Assembly (NCBI RefSeq): GCF_900156155.1
Contig: NZ_FTMD01000010.1
Coordinates: 124,001 to 188,000, forward strand
From: Aromatoleum tolulyticum
Lineage (GTDB): Bacteria > Pseudomonadota > Gammaproteobacteria > Burkholderiales > Rhodocyclaceae
DNA length: 64,000 nucleotides
Reading direction: 5' to 3'
Positions 17,983 through 26,609 of the stretch are shown here, one piece after another; position 1 is the stretch's first letter, and the number at the start of each line of letters is the position of its first letter. The position numbers and the translations under genes were made by a program. The notes beneath the pieces were generated by a model. The model was not told the DNA's origin, did not search any database, and worked only from the letters and a program-made list of their open reading frames with translations.

Positions 17983-18285
17983 ATGACACACAAGACCGCC
18001 GCACTGGCGCTGCTCGGCGCAGCGCTGATCCTGGCGCTCCCGTCCGCCGTCGCTGCAGACACCGTCAGCGACAAGTCCTTCGACCGGCAGGCGCAAGCGC
18101 TCGACGAAGGGATGAAGCTGAAGGAAGACGCCGGGGTGTTCGGACGCCCCGGACTCAGTGGCGACGAAGGTCCGCGCGCCAGCGCGGTCGGCGACCGCGA
18201 GATGGACCGCTACGTGCAGCGCCTCGCAGTGGAGATCCGCCTGCGCAATGCGCTCATGGACCGCGATCCGACCGGCTTCCGTTGA
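17983..18285 (+). CDS. Small periplasmic protein of unknown function
   Basis: A 100-residue protein that starts at an ATG with GGGGAGAG upstream. Signal peptide: THKTAALALLGAALILALPS, cleavage likely after AVAA. The mature ~75 residues are highly charged and probably helical (QAQALDEGMKLKEDAG; REMDRYVQRLAVEIRLRNAL). I recognise no family. A longer in-phase frame upstream lacks a start signal. It stands alone. Confidence 0.6.
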   Translation: MTHKTAALALLGAALILALPSAVAADTVSDKSFDRQAQALDEGMKLKEDAGVFGRPGLSGDEGPRASAVGDREMDRYVQRLAVEIRLRNALMDRDPTGFR

Positions 18286-18359
18286 TCGCGCCCGGCGCAC
18301 GACTCCGACCGGCCGTGGCGCCGGGAATTTCCGGCGCGCCGCCCGCCGGCCAGCCGCTG

Positions 18360-19289
18360 CTACCCCTCGCGCAGGCCTAACGTGCTCGCGAGGGCGTCGA
18401 TGAACGCCCGGTGTTCGTCGGGTGCTTCCTTGCGCCACTCGCGGACGTAGCCGGCAATTCCGTCGACGCTTCCGGCCGCTTCGAGGTTGAGATAGCGCAA
18501 TACGACCCAGCGTGCGGCGTCGCGCTCGAAATGCGGCAGTAGCAGATTGGCGACGACCTCGTTATCGTCGCGACGATACGGATCCGCCGCCAGCCCTGCC
18601 AGTCGCGTCTTCAGCCATGAAGTCGCGGACACGCCAGGCGGCAGCTGCCGGTGCGGCTCGGCAACGAGACGCTCGGCATAGGAGGCCAGGCTGGGCGCAT
18701 ATGCCTCCCACCCCGGATATGGCGCGTCGGTCCGCCAGCGCACCGCCATGCTGCGCAGCACGTAGAGGCCGGCCGCCTCGCACAGCGCCTCCTCGAACCA
18801 CTGCGTCGCGCGCCGCGCCGCATCGTGCGCACGCTGGTCATAGTTGGACAGGATGTGGCACAGCTCGTGGCCGAACTGGTACGCGTACTGCGCCCAGCCG
18901 CGATTGCGGGCGGACAGATGCACGCGGTATTCACCGTCATGCCCTTTGTCGAACAGCGTCACCGGACTGCCCGCGGCGTAACTGACGACGATGGGGCTCG
19001 CCAGTCCGTGCGCTGCGCCTCCGGTGAGTTCGTCCGCGACGGCGTTGAGCAGGGTTTCGACCTCGTCGCGCGCGGCGCTGCCCCAGTCCTCGCCCTCCAC
19101 GCGAATCGTGAGGCCCGACAGGCCCGCGATGGACGCAGCCCCGTCCCCGGCGCGCGCGTGCGGCACCAAGGCCGCCAGCGCCCACAGGGCGACCAGTGCC
19201 TGCACGAACATCCCTCGGAACGCCTGCCTCGTCCTTGCCACCTTCCCCACCCCCGGCGCCGGAAATGCCGGCACCCGATGCTGCCGCAC
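18360..19289 (-). CDS. Putative secreted zinc metallopeptidase (HExxH)
   Basis: The 309-residue product has a hydrophobic segment MFVQALVALWALAALVPHA after a basic 26-residue leader, then mostly globular sequence. GHELCHILSNYD contains HExxH, and WFEEALCEAAGLY follows about 25 residues later, giving the HExxH...E spacing of gluzincin peptidases. The ORF start is a GTG at 19289, three bases after the stop of the upstream Cache gene, with GTGGAG just before it. An ATG at 19211 would also leave a good signal peptide, but its GAGGG is too close. Substrate unknown. Confidence 0.55.
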   Translation of the reverse strand: MRQHRVPAFPAPGVGKVARTRQAFRGMFVQALVALWALAALVPHARAGDGAASIAGLSGLTIRVEGEDWGSAARDEVETLLNAVADELTGGAAHGLASPIVVSYAAGSPVTLFDKGHDGEYRVHLSARNRGWAQYAYQFGHELCHILSNYDQRAHDAARRATQWFEEALCEAAGLYVLRSMAVRWRTDAPYPGWEAYAPSLASYAERLVAEPHRQLPPGVSATSWLKTRLAGLAADPYRRDDNEVVANLLLPHFERDAARWVVLRYLNLEAAGSVDGIAGYVREWRKEAPDEHRAFIDALASTLGLREG

Positions 19290-19290
19290 C

Positions 19291-20145
19291 TTACTCCACG
19301 TAGTGGCCGACGCCGATCAGCGAGCCGCCCTCGCGCCGCACGTAGGAGCGCTTCTTCTCGACGCGATTGGTCACCGGGTTGCGCCACACGTAGTCCACGG
19401 TGGCCGCGTCGGCCGATTTCAGCTTCTCGATCATCTCGGCGACGATCTTGTGGCCTTCGGCGTCCGCGAGGCCGCTCGCGTCGGTATCGGACAATGCAGG
19501 ATTCATGCCCATTGCCTCGAACTTGCCGCTGTCGAGGTTCACCATGAACACGTAGAGGTCGTCCTTCACGAAACTGCCGCGGCGATCGTTGAACGCCGCG
19601 GCGGCCTTGGCATGGCCTTCGCCACGCGCGAGCGCGACGGCGCGGTCGAGCATCGCGCGGGCGTCGTCGGCGCTCGCGCGCGGTGCCGAGTAGCCGACGC
19701 CCAGCACGTAGCCGCCGATCTTGCGCACGTAGCTCACCTTGGGCTCGACCTTGTTGGTCACGCGGTTGAGCCACATGTAGCGCACCGTCGCCTCGGGCGT
19801 GACGCGCGTGCTGTCGATCATCTCGCGGAACAGCGGGTTGCCCGCCGCGTCCGTCGTGTTCAGCACGGTCAGGCCGACGAGCGCCTCGGGTGCCGCACCG
19901 CTCGCGTGGTAGACGCCCTTGTCGTCGATCACGAACACGTACAGGTCCTTGCGCACGAACTGGCCGCTACGGTCGTTGAAGGCGGCGAAGGCGCGGTCGG
20001 GCCCGTTCGCTTCCATGTACTTGACCGCCTGTTCGAACAGCGTGCGGGCTTCGCGCGGGGTGCTGCGATCCACGGCCGTGGCGGACTGCGTGGCGAGGGC
20101 AAGCAGGGTCGCGGCAGCGAGCGACTTCAGGGGGAGACGTTTCAC
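19291..20145 (-). CDS. Periplasmic tandem Cache-domain protein
   Basis: A 284-residue protein made of two similar halves after a signal peptide (MKRLPLKSLAAATLLALATQ). Each half has the same core: FNDRSGQFVRKDLYVFVID near 56-74, and FNDRRGSFVKDDLYVFMVN near 186-204. Each ends with YVRKIGGYVLGVGY or YVRREGGSLIGVGH. This matches the small-ligand-binding single Cache (sCache_2-like) family. There is no transmembrane helix or output domain, so it is a free periplasmic binding protein. The next gene (putative metallopeptidase) begins within three bases, so they share a transcript. Confidence 0.72.
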   Translation of the reverse strand: MKRLPLKSLAAATLLALATQSATAVDRSTPREARTLFEQAVKYMEANGPDRAFAAFNDRSGQFVRKDLYVFVIDDKGVYHASGAAPEALVGLTVLNTTDAAGNPLFREMIDSTRVTPEATVRYMWLNRVTNKVEPKVSYVRKIGGYVLGVGYSAPRASADDARAMLDRAVALARGEGHAKAAAAFNDRRGSFVKDDLYVFMVNLDSGKFEAMGMNPALSDTDASGLADAEGHKIVAEMIEKLKSADAATVDYVWRNPVTNRVEKKRSYVRREGGSLIGVGHYVE

Positions 20146-20282
20146 GTGCGGATCCTCTCAGGCGAGATGCGGAAAATCGAAAATTGGAGCTTTGGCGAGA
20201 TGGCCGGCTGAACCCGCCCGGGCGCCATGCGGCAGGCCCAGGCAGGCTCAGCCGGCCACCCCGGCGAACCGGGGCGACGGGC

Positions 20283-20301
20283 GCGGCTGGACTCCAGCCG
20301 C
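20283..20301. terminator. GC-rich hairpin between convergent-exit regions
   Basis: GCGGCTG (20283-20289) and CAGCCGC (20295-20301) form a 7-bp stem with a 5-base loop, followed on the plus strand by TTTT. It lies downstream of the alcohol dehydrogenase gene on the minus strand and upstream of the Cache gene. No plus-strand gene ends nearby, so its role is uncertain. Confidence 0.35.
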
Positions 20302-20324
20302 TTTTCCCTCGAATCAGAGGTTGC

Positions 20325-20430
20325 GAAGAAATCGTAGCGAGCGGCCCGAGTTCGTTCCGAGAAGCGCAGCCGTACGAGTGGTACGGGGAGCATCACAGGG
20401 ACGAAATCGGGTCGCGCAGTAGATTTATTC
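20325..20430 (+). repeat. Dispersed intergenic repeat, copy 2
   Basis: A 106-bp element that starts GAAGAAATCGTAGCGAGC and ends GCGCAGTAGATTTATTC. Both ends match copy 1 at 11318-11443, which is inverted relative to this one. The core differs in sequence and length. It lies just beyond the 3' end of the PQQ dehydrogenase gene, antisense to it. Confidence 0.65.
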
Positions 20431-20438
20431 GCGGCCTC

Positions 20439-22235
20439 TCAGGATTTATGCAGCTTGAACACCCACACCGAACCGCCCTGCTCGAGGAAGTTCACGCGCT
20501 TGGCGACATCCCCGCCCCACAGCGGCACCGCGCCGCCCCAACCCGACACCACGGCGATGTACTGCTCGCCCTTGTCTTCCCAGGTGATCGGGGGAGCGAT
20601 GATCCCGGAGCCGGTCTGGAACTTCCAGACTTCCTTGCCGGAGGTCGCGTCGATCGCCTTCAGGTAGCCTTCGGGGGTGCCGTAGAAGACCAGGTTGCCG
20701 CCGGTCGCGAGGACGCCGCCCCACAGCGGAGCATTGTTCTTCACTTCCCACACGATCTTGCCGCTGACCGGATCGACCGCGCGCAGGGCGCCGATGTAAT
20801 CCTCGTTGAGCGGCTTGATCGTGAAGCCCGCGCCGAGGTAGGCCGCGCCGCGCTTGTACGACACCGGCTCGTTCCAGATGTCCATCGCCCACTCGTTGGC
20901 CGGCACGTAGAAGTAGCCGGTCTTCGGGCTGAAGGCCATCGGCATCTGGTTCTTGCCGCCGAGGAAGGACGGGGCGTTCAGCACCACCTCGCCCTTCTTG
21001 CCGTCGCCGCCGCCTTCGGTGAAGGGATTGCCCGGGCGCTTGGCGTCGTTGTAGAGCGGACGGCCGGTGTTCAGGTCGATGCCCTTGGCCCAGTCGATCT
21101 GCTTCACGAACGGGAAGGCGTTGATCAGCTTGCCGTTGGTGCGGTCATTGACGAAGAAGAAGCCGTTGCGGTCCGCCTTGCCGCCCGCCTTGACCATCTT
21201 GCCGGTCTTCGGATCCTTGTAATCGAAGGACACGAATTCGTTCACGCCGTCGTAGTCCCAGCCGTCGTGCGGCGTGGTCTGGTAGTGCCACACGATCTTG
21301 CCGGTATCGGGATCGATCGCGACGGTCGAGGACGAGTACAGGTTGTCGCCCGGACGCAGCCAGCTGTTCCACGGCGCCGGGTTGCCGGTGCCGATGAAGA
21401 TCAGGTTGACGTCCGGATCGTAGTAGGCCGACAGCCACGGTGCCGCGCCGCCGGTCTTCCACAGGTCGCCCGGCCAGGTGGCGTTGGTCGTGCCGCTGAT
21501 GCCGTTCTCGACCTGGTTGCCGTCCTTGTCGTACTTGAAGCCCATGTGGCCTTCGACCACCGGACGCGTCCAGATCAGCTTGCCGGTCTTCGGATCGCGC
21601 GCATCCACGCGCCCGACGATGCCGAACTCGCCGCCGGAGTTGCCGGTGATGAGCATGCCCTTGACGATCTGGGGCGCGGCGGTGAAGGAATAGCCCGCCT
21701 TGTAGTCCTCGATCTTCTCCTTCCACACGACCTTGCCGGTGTCCTTGTCCAGCGCGACGAGCTGCGCGTCGAGGGTGCCGAAGATCACGAGGTTGCCGTA
21801 GATCGCTGCACCGCGGTTGATCACGTCACAGCACGGCATGATGCCGTCGGGCAGGCGGTGCTCGTACTTCCACAGCTTCTCGCCGGTCTTCACGTCGAGC
21901 GCGAAGATGCGGCTGTAGGAGGCGGTCACGTACATCTTGCCGTCGAACACGATCGGCTGCGACTGCTGGCCGCGCTGCTTTTCGCCGCCGAACGAGAACG
22001 ACCACACCGGCACGAGGTTCTTGACCGTCTGCGGATTGACCTTCGCCAACGGGCTGAAACGCTGGCCCTTGGTGCCGAGGCCGTGGGTAACGACCTGCGA
22101 GGTATTGCCGGTGCCGTCCGCGAGGATGTCCGCGTCGGTCACCTCCTTGGCCTGCACGCTCCCCATGCCTGCGAGGGACAGCGCGAGGACGGACACCGCG
22201 ACGGACCACCCTGCGCGTTTCCGGATCTGCTCCAT
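20439..22235 (-). CDS. PQQ-dependent alcohol dehydrogenase, predicted lanthanide type
   Basis: A 598-residue quinoprotein with a signal peptide (cleavage after VQA, residue 29) and eight-bladed propeller repeats with Trp-docking segments such as GEKLWKYE and GKIVWHYQ. The disulfide ring C135-C136 (MPCCDV) sits over PQQ. Metal ligands are E203, N285 and catalytic D327, and D329 follows in W-D-Y-D. An acid two residues after the catalytic Asp marks lanthanide-dependent enzymes (XoxF, ExaF, PedH), whereas calcium enzymes have Ala, Ser or Thr. It has no cytochrome domain, so electrons go to a separate acceptor. A strong AGGAGG precedes the ATG. The next divergent genes encode a PQQ-associated relay. 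Confidence 0.9.
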   Translation of the reverse strand: MEQIRKRAGWSVAVSVLALSLAGMGSVQAKEVTDADILADGTGNTSQVVTHGLGTKGQRFSPLAKVNPQTVKNLVPVWSFSFGGEKQRGQQSQPIVFDGKMYVTASYSRIFALDVKTGEKLWKYEHRLPDGIMPCCDVINRGAAIYGNLVIFGTLDAQLVALDKDTGKVVWKEKIEDYKAGYSFTAAPQIVKGMLITGNSGGEFGIVGRVDARDPKTGKLIWTRPVVEGHMGFKYDKDGNQVENGISGTTNATWPGDLWKTGGAAPWLSAYYDPDVNLIFIGTGNPAPWNSWLRPGDNLYSSSTVAIDPDTGKIVWHYQTTPHDGWDYDGVNEFVSFDYKDPKTGKMVKAGGKADRNGFFFVNDRTNGKLINAFPFVKQIDWAKGIDLNTGRPLYNDAKRPGNPFTEGGGDGKKGEVVLNAPSFLGGKNQMPMAFSPKTGYFYVPANEWAMDIWNEPVSYKRGAAYLGAGFTIKPLNEDYIGALRAVDPVSGKIVWEVKNNAPLWGGVLATGGNLVFYGTPEGYLKAIDATSGKEVWKFQTGSGIIAPPITWEDKGEQYIAVVSGWGGAVPLWGGDVAKRVNFLEQGGSVWVFKLHKS

Positions 22236-22575
22236 TTGAATCCTCCTTTTCGAATCTCGTCGTATTGTTGGAAACCGCCTCCCTGACCGGGCGACCGGAT
22301 TCGGCTACAGGATTCGCAAAGGGCGTGCCACCGGGCCACTGCCGCCGAAAATCCTCTCCGGTTCCTGAAACATGGCCCAAGCAACGAGTTTTTCAAGGCG
22401 ATATCGGGACATCTAGCGATTTTCATTGCTCTGATTGACAGCACCTGTTCCGTTTTGGAGCAATTCCACCTCGCGGCCTGCACAGATGCGCTGCTCCGCC
22501 GCGTGGCACACCCCTTGCTCGAATCGGTGCACAAACAAGGAGGGCGGCATCGACCGCCCCCGCGGAGGAGACCCG
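22236..22575. promoter_or_regulatory. Divergent promoter region of the alcohol-oxidation locus
   Basis: These 340 bp separate the alcohol dehydrogenase gene from the SoxYZ-like gene. They include AT-richer parts (22241-22265 and 22375-22440) that could be promoters. I see no gene. The response regulator at 25700 is the obvious candidate to bind here, but no operator repeat stands out. Confidence 0.4.
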
Positions 22576-23367
22576 ATGCGCAGTTCGACCCTGATCGTGC
22601 TGGCGATGTTTTGGCTGTGCCCCGTCACGGAGGCGCCGGCCGCCCCCCCTGCTGCCGCAGCGACCAGTGCGGATCCGCTCGAGTCTGCGCGCTGGGGCGA
22701 CATGGTGAAGACCTTCTTCCCCGACGCCCGGGTGGTGTTCGATGCGCGCGTAAAGGTCGTGGCGCCACTGATCGCCGAAGATTCGCTCAACGTCCCGGTC
22801 TCCGTCGATGCGACCGAACTGCCCGGCGTCGAGGAGGTGCTCGTCTTCGCCGACTTCAATCCCATCCTCCCGGTGCTGCGCTTCCAGCCGAAGAAGGCGC
22901 GCCCCGCCCTCGCCTTCCGCCTCAAGCTGCAGCAGTCCTCGCCGGTGCGCGCGGCCGCCCGCACCGCCGACGGCGTGTGGCACGTGGGCGGCGCGTGGAT
23001 CACGGCGACGGGCGGCGGGTGCACGGCGCCGTCCACCGGCTCGGGCTCGCCCGAGTGGCAGGAGCGCCTGAACCAGGTCAGCGGCAGGATCTTCCCGCGC
23101 ACCGATGGCGGCGAACGCCTGCGCATGCGCGTGATCCACCCGATGGACACCGGCCTCGCCCCCGGCATCCCGGTGTTCCATATCGAGGAACTGAGCCTCG
23201 CCGACGAATCCGGCGCGGAACTGATGCGCATTCGCGCCTACGAACCGGTTTCCGAGAACCCGCTGTTCACCATCGACCTGCCCGCCGACGCTGCGGCTGG
23301 ATCGCGCATCCATGCACGCGGCCGCGACAACAACGGCAACCGCATCGACGCATGGGTGACGCAATGA
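22576..23367 (+). CDS. Quinoprotein dehydrogenase-associated SoxYZ-like carrier protein
   Basis: A 263-residue exported protein with a signal peptide (MRSSTLIVLAMFWLC, cleavage near APA). It fuses a SoxY-like domain (about 35-150; VWHVGGAWITATGGGCTAPS with the carrier cysteine in GGGC) to a SoxZ-like domain (about 165-263; IHPMDTGL, IDAWVTQ). In SoxYZ the swinging cysteine carries sulfur. In this branch the protein occurs beside PQQ dehydrogenases and is thought to serve electron relay or maturation. GGAGGAG precedes the ATG. It overlaps the next gene by ATGA. Confidence 0.8.
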   Translation: MRSSTLIVLAMFWLCPVTEAPAAPPAAAATSADPLESARWGDMVKTFFPDARVVFDARVKVVAPLIAEDSLNVPVSVDATELPGVEEVLVFADFNPILPVLRFQPKKARPALAFRLKLQQSSPVRAAARTADGVWHVGGAWITATGGGCTAPSTGSGSPEWQERLNQVSGRIFPRTDGGERLRMRVIHPMDTGLAPGIPVFHIEELSLADESGAELMRIRAYEPVSENPLFTIDLPADAAAGSRIHARGRDNNGNRIDAWVTQ

Positions 23368-24341
23368 GGACGCCCGCCCTGCCGCGCGTGCTGCTGCTCC
23401 TCGGCCTTGCCCTGACGCCCGCGCTGACGGCAACCGCCGCGGCCCCCGCCGTCCCCGACGCCGCCCGCTTCGACTACCGCCTGGAGCCGCGTGAAATCGC
23501 CCCCGGGGTGCACGTCTTCGTCGGCCTGCGCGAGGACTTCACGCCCGCCAACGGCGGCAACATCGTCAATACCGGCTTCCTCGTCGGCACGGACGGCGTC
23601 GTCGTCATCGACACCGGCCCTTCGCGCCGCTACGGCGAGCAGATGCTCGCGGCGATCCGACGCGTGACGCCGCTGCCGGTGGTGCTCACGATCAACACCC
23701 ACCACCATCCGGACCACTTCCTCGGCAACCAGGCCTTCCCTGCCGCCACCCTTGCGGCGCTGCCCGAGACCCTGCGCGGCATCCAGAAGGACGGCGAGGC
23801 CTTCAACGAGAACCTCTACCGCATGTCGGGCGACTGGATGAAGGGCACCGAGCGGGTGACGCCCGTCCAGGCGCTCGCGCCGGGACGACGCAACATCGGC
23901 GGGCGCGACCTCGAGATCGTCGCGCTCGACGGCCACACCCCGGCCGACGTCGTCGTGATCGACCATGCGACCGGCACCGTCTTCGCGGGCGACCTGCTCT
24001 TCCACGACCGCGCCGCGACGACGCCCCACGCCAACCTCGCGCACTGGCTCGCCGCATTGAAACGCCTCGAGGCGCTCCCCGCAAAGCTGTGGGTGCCCGG
24101 CCACGGCGACCCTTCAGCCGACGACACGCCGATCCGCCAGACGCGCGGCTACCTCGAATGGCTCGCGGCCACGATGCGCGACGGCGCCGAGTCCGGCCTC
24201 GACATGACCGAGATGCTCGCCCATACCATCCCGCCGCAGTTCCGCGGCCTCGCCGAGGTCGAGCGCGAATACCGCCGCTCGGTCGTGCACCTCTATCCGG
24301 CCGCGGAACAGGCCGTACTGGAGAAAGCCCATGCGCGCTAG
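23364..24341 (+). CDS. Quinoprotein relay-type zinc metallohydrolase (MBL fold)
   Basis: A 325-residue metallo-beta-lactamase-fold protein with a signal peptide (RVLLLLGLALTPALTATAA). Zinc ligands are seen in NTHHHPDHFLGN, the HxHxDH motif, with further ligands expected in ALDGHTPADVVV, FAGDLLFHD and VPGHGDPS. The same family (SoxH-related) regularly accompanies the SoxYZ-like carrier and PQQ dehydrogenases; its substrate is not known to me. The start overlaps the upstream stop (ATGA), and the end overlaps the histidine kinase gene by 11 bp. Confidence 0.8.
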   Translation: MRTPALPRVLLLLGLALTPALTATAAAPAVPDAARFDYRLEPREIAPGVHVFVGLREDFTPANGGNIVNTGFLVGTDGVVVIDTGPSRRYGEQMLAAIRRVTPLPVVLTINTHHHPDHFLGNQAFPAATLAALPETLRGIQKDGEAFNENLYRMSGDWMKGTERVTPVQALAPGRRNIGGRDLEIVALDGHTPADVVVIDHATGTVFAGDLLFHDRAATTPHANLAHWLAALKRLEALPAKLWVPGHGDPSADDTPIRQTRGYLEWLAATMRDGAESGLDMTEMLAHTIPPQFRGLAEVEREYRRSVVHLYPAAEQAVLEKAHAR

Positions 24342-25716
24342 ATCGACCACCCTCGGCACCCGCGTCGGCCTCGTGCTCGGCGCCACGCTTGCGCTGCTCC
24401 TGCTCGTCGGCGCCGGCTGGTGGGTGCGCGAAACACGCAAGTCGATCCACGAAGAAGTGCTCGCCGCGAGCCACGTCGCGCAGCAATGGGTCGCCGTGCT
24501 CGTCTCCGAAACCCTGCGCGACCGCGCCGACGGCCCCGAACGCCTGATGGCGCACCTGCGCGCCGTCGGGCGGCTGCGCGCGAACCAGCTGGAAGTGCAT
24601 GCGCCCGACGGCGCCCGCCTCTACGTGTCGCCCGAATCGACCTACAAGCCCGGCCGCTTCGCCCCCGACTGGTTCGCCGAACGCATGACGCCCGCGCTGC
24701 CGGTGCGCCACTTCGACGCCGGCGACCGCCAGATCGTGCTGCGCCCCGACGCCTCGCGTGCCGTGCTCGACGCCTGGGACGACCTCACCGCCGGCCTCGG
24801 CTCGGCCTTCGCGCTCCTGCTGGTCGTCGCCCTCGCCGCGCGCTTCGCGCTGCACCGCGCACTTGCGCCGCTCGCGCAGATCGACGCTGCCCTCGCGCGC
24901 GGCGCCGACGGCCGCTTCGACGTGCGCCTGCCCGGCTACCGCGTCGCCGAGCTCGACCGCCTCGCCGCGAGCTACAACCGCCTCGCCGACACGCTCGACG
25001 ACACCCGCGCGCACAACCTGCGCCTGGAAGAGGACCAGGCCTTCGCACGCGCCGTGCAGGCGCGTCTTGAAGAGGAGCGGCGCGTGATCGCGCGCGAGTT
25101 GCACGACGAACTGGGCCAGGCCATCACCGCGGTGCGCGCCATCTCAGGCGCCATCCTGCAGCGCAGTGACGACCATCCGCAGCTCCACGGCAGCGCCCAG
25201 GCCATCCTCGCGATGACCGGCCAGATGCAGGACGGCGTGCGCACGATCCTGCAGCGCCTGCGCCCCGCCGGCGCCGACACCGGCCAGCTCGACCGCGCCG
25301 TCGCCGACTACTGCCGCCTGTGGTCCGGCCACCATCCCGACATCCGGGTCGACTGCCGCACCGCCCCCGCCAGTGCGCCGACCGGCGAAGCACTGGGCCT
25401 CACGGTACTGCGCCTGCTGCAGGAAAGCCTGACCAACGTCGCGCGCCACTCCGGCGCCACGCACGTCGAAGTGCAGCTCGATTTCCAGCCCGGCGCCGTC
25501 GCGCTCGAAGTGCGCGACAACGGCCGCGGCCTGCCGCCCGACCCGCGCCCGGGGCGCTACGGCCTCACCGGCATGCGCGAGCGCGTCGCCGAGCTGCACG
25601 GCGAACTCGCATTCGACACCTCACCCGGCGGCGGCCTGCGCATCAGCGCCCGCCTGCCGCATCCCATCCCCAACGAGATTCCCACCGAGGAAAGCTTCCA
25701 TGGCCAGCATTCTTGA
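24331..25716 (+). CDS. Sensor histidine kinase, NarX/UhpB type
   Basis: A 461-residue membrane kinase with a first helix at about 12-31, an extracytoplasmic segment to about 150 and a second helix at about 155-177. HAMP follows, then a HisKA_3 dimerisation domain with phospho-acceptor H258 (ELHDELGQ). The HATPase domain has LLQESLTNVARHS (N box) and DNGRGLPP / GLTGMRERV (G boxes). It overlaps the response regulator gene by 17 bp and therefore pairs with it. Its position suggests that it senses an alcohol, aldehyde or the redox state of the quinoprotein chain. That is inference. Confidence 0.88.
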   Translation: MRARSTTLGTRVGLVLGATLALLLLVGAGWWVRETRKSIHEEVLAASHVAQQWVAVLVSETLRDRADGPERLMAHLRAVGRLRANQLEVHAPDGARLYVSPESTYKPGRFAPDWFAERMTPALPVRHFDAGDRQIVLRPDASRAVLDAWDDLTAGLGSAFALLLVVALAARFALHRALAPLAQIDAALARGADGRFDVRLPGYRVAELDRLAASYNRLADTLDDTRAHNLRLEEDQAFARAVQARLEEERRVIARELHDELGQAITAVRAISGAILQRSDDHPQLHGSAQAILAMTGQMQDGVRTILQRLRPAGADTGQLDRAVADYCRLWSGHHPDIRVDCRTAPASAPTGEALGLTVLRLLQESLTNVARHSGATHVEVQLDFQPGAVALEVRDNGRGLPPDPRPGRYGLTGMRERVAELHGELAFDTSPGGGLRISARLPHPIPNEIPTEESFHGQHS

Positions 25717-26347
25717 AAACCTCCGCCTCGTCCTCGCCGACGACCACGCCATCGTCCGCATGGGCTTCCGCATGCTGCTCGAGGGCGCCGGCGCCACCAT
25801 CGTTGCCGAGGCCGACAGCGGCGAGGCGGCGATCGCCGCATTCGGCGAGCATCAGCCCGACGCCCTGGTGATGGACGTGACCATGCCCGGGCTGGGCGGC
25901 CTGTGCGCGCTGGACCGCCTGCGCGCGCACCACCCCGGCGCCCGCGTGCTGATGCTGTCGGCGCACGAGGACTCGCAGATCCCGATGCGCGCACTGCGCT
26001 CCGGGGCCACCGGCTACCTCTCGAAGCGCGCCCAGCCGCAGGAGTTGGTCCGCGCCGTCGCCCAGGTCGCACGCGGCCAGCGCTACGTCGACCCCGAGCT
26101 CGCGCCGCAGCTCGCGCTCGCCCAGTTCGGCGGCAGCAACGACCCCGCCGACGCGCTCACCGACAAGGAATTCGCCGTCTTCCTCGAACTCGCGAAAGGC
26201 AATTCCGTGACGCAGGTCGCCGACACCCACAAGCTCAGCCCCAGCACCGTCGGCACCCACCTCTACCACATCAAGCAGAAGCTCAACGCCGCCAATGCCG
26301 CCGAGCTGGCGCTGATTGCCGTGCGCTCCGGCCTGATCGAGGCCTGA
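25700..26347 (+). CDS. NarL/LuxR-family response regulator
   Basis: A 215-residue regulator. Its receiver domain (1-125) has acidic pocket ADDH, phospho-acceptor D59 (VMDVTMPG) and the conserved Lys in YLSKRA. A LuxR-type helix-turn-helix (about 145-210) includes LAKGNSVTQVADTHKLSPST. It is transcribed with the kinase and is likely to regulate the dehydrogenase/relay genes, as ExaE/AgmR-type regulators do in Pseudomonas. No specific orthology can be claimed from sequence alone. Confidence 0.88.
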   Translation: MASILENLRLVLADDHAIVRMGFRMLLEGAGATIVAEADSGEAAIAAFGEHQPDALVMDVTMPGLGGLCALDRLRAHHPGARVLMLSAHEDSQIPMRALRSGATGYLSKRAQPQELVRAVAQVARGQRYVDPELAPQLALAQFGGSNDPADALTDKEFAVFLELAKGNSVTQVADTHKLSPSTVGTHLYHIKQKLNAANAAELALIAVRSGLIEA

Positions 26348-26609
26348 GCGGGAAACGCCCGCGGCGTGCGACCACATCCCGCGCAATTCCCGCACGGAGG
26401 TTTCGCACCACGGCTGGCACTTCGACTATTTGCACCTATCATTCAGTCAGAGTAACGCTCAGGTATGTCATAGACGCACACAAGGCCTGCGGCGCCAGAG
26501 GGTCGACGCCGCGACGGACGCGCTTCCGGGGAGGGCGATATGAGCCACAGGTCGGATCACATCGGCATGCCGGCCTCGAGCGACGGGCGCAGGGCACCGT
26601 TTCCTCCCA

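Noticed and set aside
20184-22286. A 700-codon plus-strand frame opposite the alcohol dehydrogenase gene
   Set aside because: Its product is dominated by A, R, V, D and H without motifs; the minus-strand quinoprotein explains the region fully.
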